Shown piece by piece: positions 5,121 to 5,128 of a stretch of 5,128 nt of DNA. Each line of letters opens with the position of its first letter. Positions within the stretch are counted from its first letter, which is position 1. The DNA lies in assembly GCA_023417785.1 (NCBI GenBank), contig JAEZEH010000048.1, forward strand, positions 1-5,128, written 5' to 3'. A model generated the notes under the pieces. It did no database searches, was not told the DNA's origin, and worked only from the letters and a program-made list of their open reading frames with translations. The DNA comes from Bacteroidota bacterium. GTDB taxonomy: Bacteria > Bacteroidota > Bacteroidia > Cytophagales > Cyclobacteriaceae. A program made the translations under genes and the position numbers.

Positions 5121-5128
5121 ACGAAATC

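Overview
All five protein genes I can support in this window lie on the minus strand. They look like chromosomal genes of a member of the Bacteroidota, probably Cytophagales-like. This is an inference from four things: A/T-rich leaders without clear Shine-Dalgarno sites, a short lipoprotein with a relaxed lipobox, an ECF sigma factor followed by an integral membrane protein, and a secreted alpha/beta hydrolase with a beta-rich N-terminal extension. I see no rRNA, tRNA, CRISPR array or transposase.

Layout, left to right. Positions 1-291 are non-coding. Positions 292-852 encode an NAD(P)H-dependent FMN reductase-type flavoprotein. Positions 853-1324 are non-coding and hold repeat copy A (1062-1248). 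Positions 3832 down to 1325 form a tight three-gene operon, read in the order secreted alpha/beta hydrolase, ECF sigma-70 factor (GTG start, 4-nt overlap), four-helix membrane protein (17-nt overlap). Positions 3833-4352 are non-coding and hold a GC-rich, hairpin-rich element (about 4026-4283) and then a perfect 11-bp inverted repeat (4284-4294 with 4340-4350). Positions 4353-4724 encode a small hypothetical lipoprotein. Positions 4725-5128 are non-coding and hold repeat copy B (4931-5120) in the same orientation as copy A.

The operon reads as a regulatory module. The sigma factor would direct transcription, and the membrane protein in the usual anti-sigma position is the natural candidate to hold it at the membrane. 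The exported hydrolase is translated just ahead of both. The hydrolase substrate and the sigma regulon cannot be read from the sequence.

The most interesting feature is non-coding. Copies A and B are about 187-190 nt long and bracket the operon and the lipoprotein gene. Their head, a central block and their tail are almost identical. The stretches between have diverged, yet they can still form the same inner and terminal stems. That pattern suggests a folded element (structured RNA or folded DNA repeat) more than a decayed gene.
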